Positions 17,649 through 27,850 are shown, numbered from the stretch's first letter. The stretch: DNA of 64,000 nt from Flavobacterium johnsoniae (GCF_030388325.1 NZ_CP103794.1:5084001-5148000), one strand, 5' to 3'. The notes: generated by a model not told the origin, from the letters alone. Program-made: numbers and translations.

Positions 17649-19094
17649 TTATAATCCTCTTGTCAACCATCCTTTTTTGTTAGCTGTTGCTATCGCATAA
17701 GGCGCAATCCAGAACAAACTGAAAGTATAGAAAACACTGTAAGAGTAAGCCCAGAAAGACTCAGACAAGTTGTATCTTTTTGCATAAAAGATCATAGAAA
17801 AACTTGAAAAAATTAAGATTCCTAAAAATGTTGAACTTAAAAATAATATAGGGTGAACTGCAATAAAGTATAACATAAATAAGATAAATGGATATGTCAT
17901 TGCAATTTTAAAGAATTGGTTTAAGAACAACATTCTCGGACCAAATTTTGAATCTTTTCTAAAATCTGTAAAAACATATTTTGCCATCATCAAGTTTTCG
18001 CGAACATTACTTCTCGCCCATCTGATGAACATTTTGTATAAGCCTTTGTATTCTTCTGGAACGTTTGTCAATACAACTGCATTTCTCTGAAATCTAACTT
18101 CAAAACCTTGTTTCAAAATCATATTTGTCAAAGCACGATCTTCTCCAATATCTGACGGTTCACCCATAAAAGTTTGGTTGATCCATTCTGGAAGACAGTT
18201 GAATACAGCATCTCTTTTGTAAGCTGCCAAAGCTCCAGGTGTGCATAATACAGAACCTAACTGACTTTCTGCAGAACGTTGAAATTCGAAACTCATTACA
18301 AAACTAACATTCAACATTTTTGGTAAAATAGCCGATTTGTTGTTTAAAACTTGAACGTTTCCTGCAACTGCGCCACATTTTTCGTTTACCACAAACGGAC
18401 TAACCAAGTTTCTTAAAGTATCTTTTTTAACGATAGAATCGCTATCTACAGTTACAAATATTTCTCCAGTTCCTAATTTAAATCCTCTGTATAAAGCTTG
18501 ACGTTTTCCTTGGTTTTTTGGCTGTTGAAAAATCGTTACGCGATCTCCCAATTTTGCTTTTGCTTCTTGCATCCAATACCAAGTGTCATCTTTACTTCCA
18601 TCGTCAATTGCTAAAAGCTGTAATTTTTCTGCTGGATAATCGCTATCTGCAAGACTTAACAAAGTATCCCAAACTAATTTTCCTTCATTGTAAGCCGGAA
18701 CGATAATCGTACATGTTGGCAACAATTCATCTGATACAGATTCGATTGGTTTATATTTTAAATACAAATAAGAGCTGTACAAGAAAACTCCTGTTTGATA
18801 AAAGAATAAAATCGTTGTAATGATTAAAAATGGCAATCCCCAAGTTGAGGCTACTCTTTCAAAATGAAATTGTTCAAAATCATCTTGCAATAAAAATACC
18901 GAACAAACTCCAGCAATCATCAAAAAGAATGTTGCAATAATAATTGCTAATCCTATTGAACTTGTAGGTCGTTCAACGTGTATTTTTTGCGTTTTTTCTT
19001 TAGTTCCAAAAATAGAACCGCTTAATGCTTTTTCGCTTAGTACCGAACTACCGTTCGCGTAAAATTGTTTTGAGATAATTGTTTCGCTTTCCAT
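17649..19094 (-). CDS. Membrane-embedded GT2 glycosyltransferase (poly-GlcNAc/hyaluronan synthase type)
   Basis: The product is 481 residues. It has two N-terminal membrane segments (about 47-70 and 88-112) and a cytoplasmic GT2 domain with IDDGSKDDT, the DxD motif VDSDS, GEDRALTN and an IRWARSN motif that replaces the usual QxxRW. Two or more C-terminal membrane segments follow. This layout matches processive polysaccharide synthases such as PgaC or HasA. A single-gene locus without a deacetylase or export partner leaves the product open. The long 519-base upstream region suggests elaborate regulation. Confidence 0.88.
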   Translation of the reverse strand: MESETIISKQFYANGSSVLSEKALSGSIFGTKEKTQKIHVERPTSSIGLAIIIATFFLMIAGVCSVFLLQDDFEQFHFERVASTWGLPFLIITTILFFYQTGVFLYSSYLYLKYKPIESVSDELLPTCTIIVPAYNEGKLVWDTLLSLADSDYPAEKLQLLAIDDGSKDDTWYWMQEAKAKLGDRVTIFQQPKNQGKRQALYRGFKLGTGEIFVTVDSDSIVKKDTLRNLVSPFVVNEKCGAVAGNVQVLNNKSAILPKMLNVSFVMSFEFQRSAESQLGSVLCTPGALAAYKRDAVFNCLPEWINQTFMGEPSDIGEDRALTNMILKQGFEVRFQRNAVVLTNVPEEYKGLYKMFIRWARSNVRENLMMAKYVFTDFRKDSKFGPRMLFLNQFFKIAMTYPFILFMLYFIAVHPILFLSSTFLGILIFSSFSMIFYAKRYNLSESFWAYSYSVFYTFSLFWIAPYAIATANKKGWLTRGL

Positions 19095-19613
19095 GTTTAT
19101 ACTCCTTTTTAATTTCTTTAATTTGGCTTTTAGTAAAATCTTCTTCCTTTCTCATTAATTTGAAACTCGTATGGGGAGAAACAATTAAAAAACAGATACA
19201 TCAAAGATTTTGACATAAACACAATTTGCAAGCGTCGTGCCAATACGGTTCTAAGCTGTTGTAGAGGCATTTAAAAAAAAGAGGCGAAAAAATAGTGTAT
19301 AATTATTTCACACTTTATGGATACGGTATACACAAAAATTGGAAAAATTAAGATTGAAAAGTGCGATTTTTAAAGGGATTTGCGCATTCTATTACACAGA
19401 AAAAATAAAAAATCAAGAGCAGTTTGAAGAATAAAAATATCTCGTAATTTTAAAAAACGATAAACTTTAAATTAAATTGTTTGAAAGTATAAAAAAGCCA
19501 TCTAATTGTTTTTTTCATATTATAAAAAAAACATCTCTCAAAAAAACAGAAATCTTACATAAAAAAGTTAAATTTATAAAATATAATTAACAGTAAATTT
19601 TAGGAGACTAAGA
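19095..19613. other. Long divergent intergenic region
   Basis: These 519 AT-rich bases separate the GT2 gene (minus) from the response regulator (plus). They must hold both promoters. I found no ORF, strong hairpin or clear consensus promoter in them. Confidence 0.5.
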
Positions 19614-20063
19614 ATGGTTATAAAGCATTACAATCTTTTATTAGCAGATGATGACGAAGATGATTGCGATTTCTTTAGAGAAGCTCTGAGTGAAACGTCA
19701 ATCAAAGCAGAACTTTTTATGGTGCATGACGGCGTGCAATTGATGAATTATTTAGAAAATAATGAACTCAAAACTTTTCCTGATGTCATTTTTCTTGATT
19801 TAAACATGCCTCGTAAGAACGGTATTGAATGTTTAACGGAAATTAAAGAAAATGAAAAACTGAAAAATCTGCCCATTATTATTTTTTCGACTTCACTTGA
19901 CAGCGAAATTGTAAATAATCTATATCAAAAAGGCGCTTCATACTACATTCGTAAACCTGGAGAATTTTCTAAACTAAAAACTGTTATTGAAAAAGCATTG
20001 ACTGTAGCATCTCAAAATAATTTTAACCAGCCCGAAAGAGCCAATTTCATATTGCAACCCTAA
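19614..20063 (+). CDS. Single-domain response regulator
   Basis: This 149-residue REC domain carries the acidic pair D12/D13 (LLADDDEDD), the phospho-acceptor D62 (IFLDLNMPRKNG), the conserved Thr/Ser region IIFSTS, and K in YYIRKPGEF. It has no output domain and resembles Rcp1-type regulators paired with phytochrome-like or PAS kinases. It is followed after 11 bases by the large PAS kinase, so the two form an operon and probably a signalling pair. Confidence 0.93.
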   Translation: MVIKHYNLLLADDDEDDCDFFREALSETSIKAELFMVHDGVQLMNYLENNELKTFPDVIFLDLNMPRKNGIECLTEIKENEKLKNLPIIIFSTSLDSEIVNNLYQKGASYYIRKPGEFSKLKTVIEKALTVASQNNFNQPERANFILQP

Positions 20064-20074
20064 ATCTTCTTTGG

Positions 20075-23000
20075 ATGAACCGTAACAAAAAGGAACATTA
20101 CTTTCTGTCCGAAGGTGGAGAAATGGGCAGTTTAATTCGTTCAGAAGACTGGAGCAAAACGTCTTTGGGAGATCCTGAGAAATGGCCTCAAAGCCTCAAA
20201 ACCATGACAGCAATGATGCTTGGCAATCCTTTTGGGATGTATATTGCTTGGGGGAAAAATTATACGCAATTGTACAATGATGCTTTTCGTCCAATTTTAG
20301 GAGCAACGAAACATCCAGAAGCTTTGGGCGGAAGTTCTCAAAAAACATTCGCAGAAATATGGGATCAGATTGGCCCGATGTTCGCCGATGTGATGAAAGG
20401 AAATGCAGTTAGTTTTCCTGATTTTAAAGTTCCCCTGCATCGAAATGGATATATAGAAGATTGTTTTTTCGATTTTTCATACAGCCCGATAAAAATAGAA
20501 GATGGTTCTGTTGGCGGAATTTTAGTTACCGTTATTGAAACCACCGAAAAGAAAATTGTTGCCGATGCATTGCAAGAAAGTAATGCGCGTTTTGTCAATA
20601 ATATTATGCAGGCTCCAGTAGCGATGTGTATTTTTAGAGGCAAAGATCATGTTGTTGAAATTGCCAACGAACAAATGATGCAACTTTGGCAAACAAAAGC
20701 CGAAGATATTATCAATCAGCCTATTTTTGAGGTTTTACCCGAATTGAAAAAACAAGGTCTTGGCGAAATTCTACAGAACATTTATATCGACGGAAAAAAA
20801 GTTACAACCGACGAAACCTTTGTGCAACTAACTCGTAACGGAAAAACTGAAAACACTTATATCAATTTTGTTTACGAAGCGCTAAGAGATTCTGACGGAA
20901 CTATTTCTGGTGTTGTAGCAATTGCCACCGAAGTAACTGCTCAGGTTTTGGCTCGTTCTAAAGTCGAAGAAAGCGAACAAAAAATTAGACAATTGGTAGA
21001 AAACGCTCCTTTTCCGATAGCTGTTTATGTTGGAAAAGAAATGCGCATTGAACTTGCCAATGAATCGATTATAAATATCTGGGGAAAAGGTTCTGATGTA
21101 ATAGGAAAAACGTACAAGGAAATCCTACCCGAATTACAAAATCAATCTATTTTTGAACAAGTTGCTACAGTATTTGAAACTGGGCAATCTTATCATTCTA
21201 GAAATTCACGTGTTGATATTGTAAAAGATAATGTATTGCAACCGTTCTATTTCAATTACAGTTTTACGCCTCTCTACGACACAAGTGGTAAAATTTATGC
21301 TGTAATGAATACAGCGGTAGAAATTACCGATTTATTCTTAGCAAAACAGAAAATTGAAGAAAGCGACAAACGTTTCCGAGATACAGTTCGACAAGCTCCA
21401 GTAGGAATTACAATTCTCCGTGGTCCAGATTATGTTGTCGAAATGGCAAATGAAGCGTATCTAAAAATTGTTGCTCGCGAAGAGAAGAGTTTTGTCGGAA
21501 GACCACTTTATGATTCACTTCCCGAAGTTAAAGAAACTGTTAGCGCATTATTAGACGGAGTTTTGAAAACTGGAATTCCTTTTAATGGATATGAAGTTCC
21601 TGTTCCAATTAATAGATACGGAAAAATTGAAATTTTTTATTTCGATTTTCTTTACCATCCATTAAAAGAAGAAGACGGAAGTATTTCTGGCATTTTGGTT
21701 ACTGTAACTGAGGTTACGGATAAAGTTGAAGCTAGAAAGAAAATCGAACTTAATGAAGATCGTCTTAAAATTGTAGTTGAAGCAAGCGAATTAGGAACTT
21801 GGGAACTTAATGTAAAAACAAGAGCACCGATTTATTCTCAACGATATCTTGAAATTGTTGGCGGTTATACCGAAGAAGTTTCTTTAACTCATGAAGAATT
21901 ATTGGCACATCTTCATCCAGATGATATGCATGTAAGAAATCAAGGTTTTAAAGATGCTTTAAATTCCGGTTTTCTAAATTACGAAGTTCGTGTAATTTGG
22001 AAAGATCAATCTATACATTGGATTGAAGGAAAAGGAAAAGTTTTTTACGATGAAAACAACGAACCTGAAAAACTAATTGGAACAATTAGAGATATTACCG
22101 AAGAGAAAAAGTATCAGCAAAAAATTGAAGAAAGCGCAAAAAAATTACGCAACCTCATCATGTACTCGCCTGTGCCGATAGCGATTTTGAAAGGAAATGA
22201 TTTTGTTATCGAAATGGCAAATTATGTTCTTTTGGATAATATCTGGAAAAAACAGCAAAATGAAGTTGAAGGAAAAAATCTTTTAAAAATCTTTCCAGAA
22301 CTTCAAAAACAGAAATACGGAAAATTATTAAAAAAAGTATACGAATCTGGCGAAGTTTATGCCGAATCTGAATCTTTGCTTTTGATTGAAAATGAAATCG
22401 GAAGTAATCAATTTTATGTTGACTTTGAATTTGCTCCGCTCCGCGAAAGCGATAATTCGATTTCAGGAATCAGAATGACGTTGATTGACGTTACGGAAAA
22501 AGCAGAAGCTCGTAAAAAAATTGAAGAAAGCGAAACAAGATTTCGTTCATTAACAGAAAGTATTCCGCAGTTAATTTGGGAAACTGATGCTGAAGGAAAC
22601 GCCTTATTTACTTCTGGAAAATGGTTTGAATACACAGGCATAGAACCAGGTCTAGAAGGTTCTTGGGAAGCCATGATTCATCCTGATGATTTTGATGAAA
22701 ATGTAAAAATCTGGCAGCACGCGCTTTCAACTGGAGAAATGTATCGATGTGATGTAAGAATGCGGAGAAAAGACGGCTCTTATAGATGGCACACTGTTAT
22801 TGGAGAACCTGTTTTAGATCCAGATGAGAAAATCATAAAATGGGTTGGCGCTTTTACTGATATTCATACCGAAAAAGCTTTTACACAAGAATTAGAACAA
22901 CAGGTTACAGCAAGAACAAGAGAATTAATTCAGATAAACGAATCGCTTAGAAAAAGTGAAGAACGTTATCATTTAATGGTCGAAGAGGTTCAGGAATATG

Positions 23001-24094
23001 CCATTTTATACCTAAGCGCACATGGAATTATTGAAAACTGGAATGCTGGTGCCGAAAAAATAAAAGGCTATAAAGCTGATGAAATTATCGGAAAATATTT
23101 TTCTATTTTTTACACCGAAGAAGATCAAAAAAGCAAACTTCCAGAAAAACTTTTACAGCTTGCCATAGAAAACGGAAAAGTAGTTCATGAAGGCTGGCGA
23201 AAACGAAAAGACGGAAGTAAATTTTGGGCAAGTGTTGTAATTACGGCTATACATAATAAACAAGATGAAATTATTGGTTTCTCTAAAGTGACACACGATT
23301 TAACGGAAAGAAAAAAAGCCGATGATACACTAAAAATTTACGCTCAGGAATTGGAGCAAAAAAACAATGAACTGGAAGAAATGAACAAAGAACTTCAGTC
23401 ATTTGCTTATATTTCTAGTCATGATTTGCAGGAACCGCTTAGAAAAATACAAACTTTCGCCTCGCAGATTATGGACAAAGAATTTGATAACTTGTCTGAA
23501 AATGCAAAAGATAAATTTAGAAGAATGCAGAATGCGGCACAGCGAATGCAAACTTTAATTAATGATTTATTAGCTTATTCGAGAACAAATATTCAGGAAC
23601 GTATTTTTGTAAAAACAGATCTTTCTCAAATCATAAAAGAAGTAAAAGAAGATTTAACAGAAGAATTAGAGCAAAAAAATGCTGTTATTGAGATCGAGAA
23701 AACTTGTAAAGTTGACATTATTCCATTTCAGTTCAAGCAATTATTATATAATTTGATTAGCAATTCATTAAAATTTTCTAATCCTGAAATTCCGATTGTA
23801 ATTAAGATTAAAAGTGAAATTGCATTTGCAGAAGAATTCGACAACGAAAAACTGATTCCGACCAAAAAATATTGTCATATTCAGGTTTCAGATAATGGAA
23901 TTGGTTTTGAATCTCAATACAACAAAAAGATATTCGAAGTTTTCCAGCGCCTACACGGAAGAGATCGTTACAACGGAACCGGAATCGGGTTGGCAATTGT
24001 AAAAAAGATCGTAGAAAACCATAACGGATTTATTACGGCTTCTGGCATATTAAATGAAGGTGCTACTTTTGACATTTATATTCCAGTAAATTAA
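20075..24094 (+). CDS. Very large soluble multi-PAS sensor histidine kinase
   Basis: The product is 1339 residues with no signal peptide or membrane segment, so it should be cytoplasmic. I count about eight PAS/PAC units from residue 20 to 1090, several sharing the linker pattern ARKKIEESE. A short coiled coil follows near 1085-1110, then a HisKA domain with H1116 (YISSHDLQEPLRK). The HATPase domain has its N, G1 and G2 boxes visible (LLYNLISNSLKFSN; VSDNGIGF; GTGIGLAIVKKIV). The repeated PAS units are similar, which suggests internal duplication. The partner is probably the REC protein encoded 11 bases upstream. Signals are unknown; PAS domains may bind heme, flavin or small metabolites. Confidence 0.93.
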   Translation: MNRNKKEHYFLSEGGEMGSLIRSEDWSKTSLGDPEKWPQSLKTMTAMMLGNPFGMYIAWGKNYTQLYNDAFRPILGATKHPEALGGSSQKTFAEIWDQIGPMFADVMKGNAVSFPDFKVPLHRNGYIEDCFFDFSYSPIKIEDGSVGGILVTVIETTEKKIVADALQESNARFVNNIMQAPVAMCIFRGKDHVVEIANEQMMQLWQTKAEDIINQPIFEVLPELKKQGLGEILQNIYIDGKKVTTDETFVQLTRNGKTENTYINFVYEALRDSDGTISGVVAIATEVTAQVLARSKVEESEQKIRQLVENAPFPIAVYVGKEMRIELANESIINIWGKGSDVIGKTYKEILPELQNQSIFEQVATVFETGQSYHSRNSRVDIVKDNVLQPFYFNYSFTPLYDTSGKIYAVMNTAVEITDLFLAKQKIEESDKRFRDTVRQAPVGITILRGPDYVVEMANEAYLKIVAREEKSFVGRPLYDSLPEVKETVSALLDGVLKTGIPFNGYEVPVPINRYGKIEIFYFDFLYHPLKEEDGSISGILVTVTEVTDKVEARKKIELNEDRLKIVVEASELGTWELNVKTRAPIYSQRYLEIVGGYTEEVSLTHEELLAHLHPDDMHVRNQGFKDALNSGFLNYEVRVIWKDQSIHWIEGKGKVFYDENNEPEKLIGTIRDITEEKKYQQKIEESAKKLRNLIMYSPVPIAILKGNDFVIEMANYVLLDNIWKKQQNEVEGKNLLKIFPELQKQKYGKLLKKVYESGEVYAESESLLLIENEIGSNQFYVDFEFAPLRESDNSISGIRMTLIDVTEKAEARKKIEESETRFRSLTESIPQLIWETDAEGNALFTSGKWFEYTGIEPGLEGSWEAMIHPDDFDENVKIWQHALSTGEMYRCDVRMRRKDGSYRWHTVIGEPVLDPDEKIIKWVGAFTDIHTEKAFTQELEQQVTARTRELIQINESLRKSEERYHLMVEEVQEYAILYLSAHGIIENWNAGAEKIKGYKADEIIGKYFSIFYTEEDQKSKLPEKLLQLAIENGKVVHEGWRKRKDGSKFWASVVITAIHNKQDEIIGFSKVTHDLTERKKADDTLKIYAQELEQKNNELEEMNKELQSFAYISSHDLQEPLRKIQTFASQIMDKEFDNLSENAKDKFRRMQNAAQRMQTLINDLLAYSRTNIQERIFVKTDLSQIIKEVKEDLTEELEQKNAVIEIEKTCKVDIIPFQFKQLLYNLISNSLKFSNPEIPIVIKIKSEIAFAEEFDNEKLIPTKKYCHIQVSDNGIGFESQYNKKIFEVFQRLHGRDRYNGTGIGLAIVKKIVENHNGFITASGILNEGATFDIYIPVN

Positions 24095-24119
24095 TTTCAA
24101 TTAAAAAAGAATTAAAAAA

Positions 24120-24152
24120 AAACGGAAACTGCTTTTAGAGCTGTTTCCGTTT
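24120..24152 (+). terminator. Bidirectional terminator after the PAS kinase gene
   Basis: A 10-bp stem (AAACGGAAAC / GTTTCCGTTT) with a 13-base loop is flanked by A-runs and T-runs. It serves the kinase (plus) and perhaps the convergent lipoprotein gene. Confidence 0.8.
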
Positions 24153-24194
24153 TCCATTTCAAAGCACATTGAAATTATCTCAAAACAATTTTTC

Positions 24195-24608
24195 TTATCT
24201 ACTGTAAACTGTAATAGCTCCAGTTGTTTTATCTTTTAATTTTAATTCTTTGTTTGTCAGATTCATGATATCACTAGTTGTAGTAACACCATTAATTGTA
24301 AGAGTTAAATCATTATGAGATCTTACGTAAGTTCCAGTAGTTTCAACTAAAGCACAGTTTGAGCCGTTATAATCTCCGTAAACTGCTGCATTACTCAATC
24401 TAAGATCTAAATAATCTGTAGAACAGCCTGGTTGGTTTGCCGCAGCATCAACTAAAACTTCTTGTCCTCCAACAATAGATCCTGTTTGTCTAAGATTATA
24501 TTTCCCTTGTAACGGAATAATTGTTTCTCCTTCATTATCATCATTGCTGCAAGATGTTGCAAAAAAACCGATGCTTAATAGTCCTAATAATATTGCTTTA
24601 TTTTTCAT
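24195..24608 (-). CDS. Small lipocalin-like lipoprotein
   Basis: This 137-residue protein has a lipobox ending FATSC (Cys20) and a Ser-Asn-Asp-Asp tether. The beta-rich body starts LQGKYNLRQTG, which fits the lipocalin-like family of small Bacteroidota lipoproteins. Two cysteines (in QPGCSTDY and SNCALVE) may form a disulfide. The function is unknown. It is a monocistronic gene. Confidence 0.7.
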   Translation of the reverse strand: MKNKAILLGLLSIGFFATSCSNDDNEGETIIPLQGKYNLRQTGSIVGGQEVLVDAAANQPGCSTDYLDLRLSNAAVYGDYNGSNCALVETTGTYVRSHNDLTLTINGVTTTSDIMNLTNKELKLKDKTTGAITVYSR

Positions 24609-24885
24609 GGTAGATTTTTTGTTTTATTTGTTATTAATTTTAATACTGCTAAATTAAATGTATAATCTTACAGAAAATTCCATGATTTTAGGATTATTTT
24701 ACATAAATCGCATTTTAACTTTATTTTAATGACTTTTTCTTATAAAAAACAAATTGTTCGAATTATACTAAAAACTCTGTATTTTATAAATATTATAAAT
24801 CACTTTTCATATTTAATTATTTGATAATAATCACTTTACAATAATTTCACATTAGTTTCGGTAATTTGAAATAAAACTAATCGTT

Positions 24886-24969
24886 ATGAAATTATTCAAC
24901 CTAAATTTTCTAGTATCATTCAAAGAATGGCTTTTTTTAAGAGCAATGCAATCTTCTTTCCTACATTAA
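24886..24969 (+). CDS. Possible 27-residue ORF upstream of the beta-glucosidase
   Basis: An ATG-initiated frame (MKLFNLNFLVSFKEWLFL...) ends 34 bases before the GH1 gene. It could be a leader peptide or chance. Codon choice is compatible with coding, but there is no independent support. Confidence 0.25.
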   Translation: MKLFNLNFLVSFKEWLFLRAMQSSFLH

Positions 24970-25003
24970 TAAACCATTTTAAATAAAGGAAAGTACAGAT
25001 TGA

Positions 25004-26356
25004 ATGAATAAAATTGAAAGCTCATTTTTGAACAAAAACCAATTTGGTGAAGATTTCTTGTGGGGTGTATCAACCGCCGCTTTCCAAATTGAAGGTGCAC
25101 ATGATTCTGACGGAAAAGGTTCTTCTATTTGGGATGTTTTTACGTCTCAAAAAGGAAAAATAAAAAACGGTCATCATGCCCTAACTGCCTGCGATTTCTA
25201 TAATACTTATCAGGACGATATTAAACTAATTAACGAATTAAATATTCCGAATTTTAGATTTTCTATCAGCTGGCCTAGAATTATGCCAACGGGAATCCAC
25301 CCAATAAATCAAGCAGGAATAGATTACTACAATAAAATTATAGATTCGCTACTTGCATCTGGAATCGAACCTTGGATTACGCTTTATCATTGGGATTTAC
25401 CTCATGCGCTTGAAGTCAAAGGAGGTTGGACGAATCGTGAGTCTGTTAATTGGTTTGCCGAATATGTAGAAGTTTGTGTACAATACTTTGGTGATCGCGT
25501 AAAAAACTGGATGGTAATCAACGAACCCTCTGTTTTTACTGGCGCCGGTTATTTTTTAGGAATTCATGCGCCAGGCCGAAAAGGAATCACTAATTATTTA
25601 AAAGCCATGCACCATGTTACTCTTGCAACTGCCGCTGGTGCCAAAATAATTCGCGAACGCATTCCAAACGCCAACATCGGAACGACATTCTCTTGCACTC
25701 ATATCGAACCTGCAACAGAAAGTGCCAAAGATCTTGAAGCCTCAAAACGTGTCGATACATTATTAAACAGAACTTTTATTGAGCCAATTTTAGGATTAGG
25801 TTATCCGCAGAAAGATCTTCCGGTTCTTAAAAAACTCAATAGCTATATTGCACCCGACGATTTGAATAATCTGGCTTTTGATTTTGACTTCATAGGTCTG
25901 CAATGTTATACTAGAGAAGTCGTAAAATCGTCTATTCTGACGCCTTATATTGGCGCAGAACTTGTAAGTGCCGAGAAACGGAATGTAATCGCAACCGAAA
26001 TGGGTTGGGAAGTTTATCCGCCTGCTATTTATCATGTGCTGAAAAAGTTTAATGAATATAAAGGCATCAAAAAAATTATTATTACCGAAAACGGAGCCGC
26101 ATTTCCAGATATTGTAAAAAATGGAAAAGTTCACGACATAAAACGAACACATTTTATTCAAGATAACTTGGAACAGATTTTAAAGGCAAAAAATGATGGC
26201 GTAAATGTCGACGGCTATTTTGTTTGGAGTCTGACTGATAATTTTGAATGGGCAGAAGGTTACAACGCCAGATTCGGATTAATTCATGTGGATTTTGAAA
26301 CACAAAAAAGAACCATAAAAAATTCAGGATTTTGGTTTAAAGATTTTCTATCTTAA
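25004..26356 (+). CDS. GH1 family beta-glucosidase
   Basis: This 450-residue TIM-barrel enzyme has no signal peptide, so it should be cytoplasmic. The acid/base is E174 (INEPS) and the nucleophile is E362 (IITENGAAF). The N-terminal signature FLWGVSTAAFQIEGA and WSLTDNFEWAEGY near the C-terminus are both intact. GH1 enzymes cleave beta-glucosides and related disaccharides taken up into the cell. Length is normal for the family. A strong bidirectional terminator follows. Confidence 0.96.
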   Translation: MNKIESSFLNKNQFGEDFLWGVSTAAFQIEGAHDSDGKGSSIWDVFTSQKGKIKNGHHALTACDFYNTYQDDIKLINELNIPNFRFSISWPRIMPTGIHPINQAGIDYYNKIIDSLLASGIEPWITLYHWDLPHALEVKGGWTNRESVNWFAEYVEVCVQYFGDRVKNWMVINEPSVFTGAGYFLGIHAPGRKGITNYLKAMHHVTLATAAGAKIIRERIPNANIGTTFSCTHIEPATESAKDLEASKRVDTLLNRTFIEPILGLGYPQKDLPVLKKLNSYIAPDDLNNLAFDFDFIGLQCYTREVVKSSILTPYIGAELVSAEKRNVIATEMGWEVYPPAIYHVLKKFNEYKGIKKIIITENGAAFPDIVKNGKVHDIKRTHFIQDNLEQILKAKNDGVNVDGYFVWSLTDNFEWAEGYNARFGLIHVDFETQKRTIKNSGFWFKDFLS

Positions 26357-26375
26357 AAATCGAATATCTAAAATA

Positions 26376-26414
26376 AAAAAAGCCTTTTGCAATTTAATTG
26401 TGAAAGGCTTTTTT
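26376..26414. terminator. Bidirectional terminator between GH1 and lipoprotein genes
   Basis: The arms AAAAAAGCCTTT (26376-26387) and AAAGGCTTTTTT (26403-26414) form a perfect 12-bp stem with A/T tails on both sides, between convergent genes. Confidence 0.88.
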
Positions 26415-26433
26415 ATTGAAATTCAAGCAACTT

Positions 26434-26799
26434 CTAATGAAGCCTGAATTTATATTGCTGTTTCAAAATTCCGATATGCACTTTTCCATTGTCTTTTAAA
26501 TGAGCTGTTACCAGAACATATTTTTCTTCTGGATAATTTACAGTATAACTAAAAGTTGTATCCTTCGTTTTAACCTCAAATAAATGCTTTCCATCATCCG
26601 AAACTGGCAAAGCTAAGGTTTCATAAGTTGTTAATGCATTTGTGGCTTTTAAATTGAGATCTTGAATTTTCTTTTTATCCAGAAATACTTCCAGTTTTAA
26701 GTTGTCCAATTTCATATTGGTTGGCTGTTCAAATGAGACAACATACTTTTTACAGCCAAAAATGCATAAAATAATTCCAAAAAAGAGAAGCTTTTTCAT
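26434..26799 (-). CDS. Small lipoprotein of unknown function
   Basis: This 121-residue protein has a lipobox ending IFGC (Cys16). The rest is short beta strands with no motif I recognise. The lipobox and the terminator directly downstream support it as a real gene. Confidence 0.65.
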   Translation of the reverse strand: MKKLLFFGIILCIFGCKKYVVSFEQPTNMKLDNLKLEVFLDKKKIQDLNLKATNALTTYETLALPVSDDGKHLFEVKTKDTTFSYTVNYPEEKYVLVTAHLKDNGKVHIGILKQQYKFRLH

Positions 26800-26980
26800 A
26801 GCAAAATATTTTTAAAATGAATGCTTTTACAAACCAAACAAATTCATTTAATCTTTTATAAATATAAAAAAATATTACAAATCAATTGTCAATAAAAAGG
26901 CAAGTTTTATTGGCTTTAAAACCAATAATTTATAGATAAAAAAAGAGCAAAAAAAAGATAAAAAAAAACAGCTAATTTAT

Positions 26981-27011
26981 TGATAAACACTAGGTTTATC
27001 AGATTTTTTTT
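26981..27011 (+). terminator. Orphan intrinsic terminator in a gene-free region
   Basis: An 8-bp stem (TGATAAAC / GTTTATCA) is followed within three bases by an eight-T run. No plus-strand gene lies just upstream, since the GH1 transcript is already terminated at 26414. It may end a small unannotated RNA or read-through transcript. Confidence 0.5.
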
Positions 27012-27690
27012 CTTATCTTTATAGTGTAAATAAAAGTAAATATATGCCGAAAAACAAACTTTTTAAAAGCCAAAATTACACTTTAAAAAACCATTCTTTT
27101 AAGCATTTCATTTTTCAAAATGCTTCCGAATTTCATTTCAAAATTTTCCAATTCATTCTTATTTCTGCACAAAATATAAGCAGAAAAAAAACATCTGAGC
27201 AAACGCTCCAATTACAATCTTAATTATCGCGAAAAGATTTATTTTCTGAATCATTTTTTTTAGAAAATAAAGCTTTTAAATCAAACAAAAGATTTTCTTT
27301 CTGGGAACTTCTTTAGATTCTTCATGTTTATTATTCACCAAAATCATTTTTATATGCCATTATTTTTGACTTCTACACTTAGATTCTTTCTTGCAAATTC
27401 AATTTTTGTTCAATTCTGTATTATTTCTATATTTTTTAGCGTTTCGAAACCAACTTTTATCGGACTTTTTGCATCTATTAAAATAGAGATTAGTTTCAAC
27501 TTCAATAACATTTAACAACCAAAATAAGATTTTCAATTTATTTTTCTGGGAATTCTTAGGAATCTCTGGGAAAAGCAGGAATTCTGGGAATCCCTTATAA
27601 ACAAAGGCTTCAAAGTGCCTTTACTTTGCATCAGAAATTAGATCAAGTTTTGTCTGCAGACTTAAACAATATGTAAAACTAGTTCTAATT
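27012..27690. other. Gene-free stretch upstream of the structured leader
   Basis: This is AT-rich sequence with no frame I believe. The motif TTCTGGGAA occurs three times (near 27299, 27544 and 27580). It may contain a decayed gene or an unannotated RNA. Confidence 0.4.
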
Positions 27691-27799
27691 AAATTGTGAA
27701 AAACCGTAAGACCGAGTTTATTCGGGAAGTATAAATTACGTCTTACAGTTCTACACAACCACTTCCCTCAAAACAATTTGGTGTCGCCAAAATAAACTC
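27691..27799 (+). ncRNA. Candidate structured 5' leader with competing helices
   Basis: Helix A pairs GAGTTTATT (27714-27722) with AATAAACTC (27791-27799). Nested inside it, helix B pairs GGGAAGT (27724-27730) with ACTTCCC (27761-27767). A third pairing, GTAAGAC (27706-27712) with GTCTTAC (27740-27746), crosses both, so it implies a pseudoknot or alternative folds. A further 7-bp pairing joins 27691-27697 to 27773-27779, and a small hairpin forms at 27777-27791. It ends 51 bases before the small lipoprotein start. The pairings are seen in the sequence; the function is inferred. Confidence 0.42.
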
Positions 27800-27850
27800 T
27801 GGAACATTCCGGACAGCCACACCTATGTCTAATTTCTAAATTAAATCAAA

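Noticed and set aside
27044..27223. 59-residue plus-strand frame (MPKNKLFKSQ...) after the orphan terminator
   Set aside because: It is Lys/Phe/Gln rich as expected from AT-rich noncoding DNA, has no motif or neighbour support, and the nearby TATCTTTA is only a partial -7 match.
27324..27515. 63-residue frame in the gene-free region
   Set aside because: Composition is typical of an AT-rich chance frame (Phe/Ile-rich) with no signal peptide pattern or promoter.
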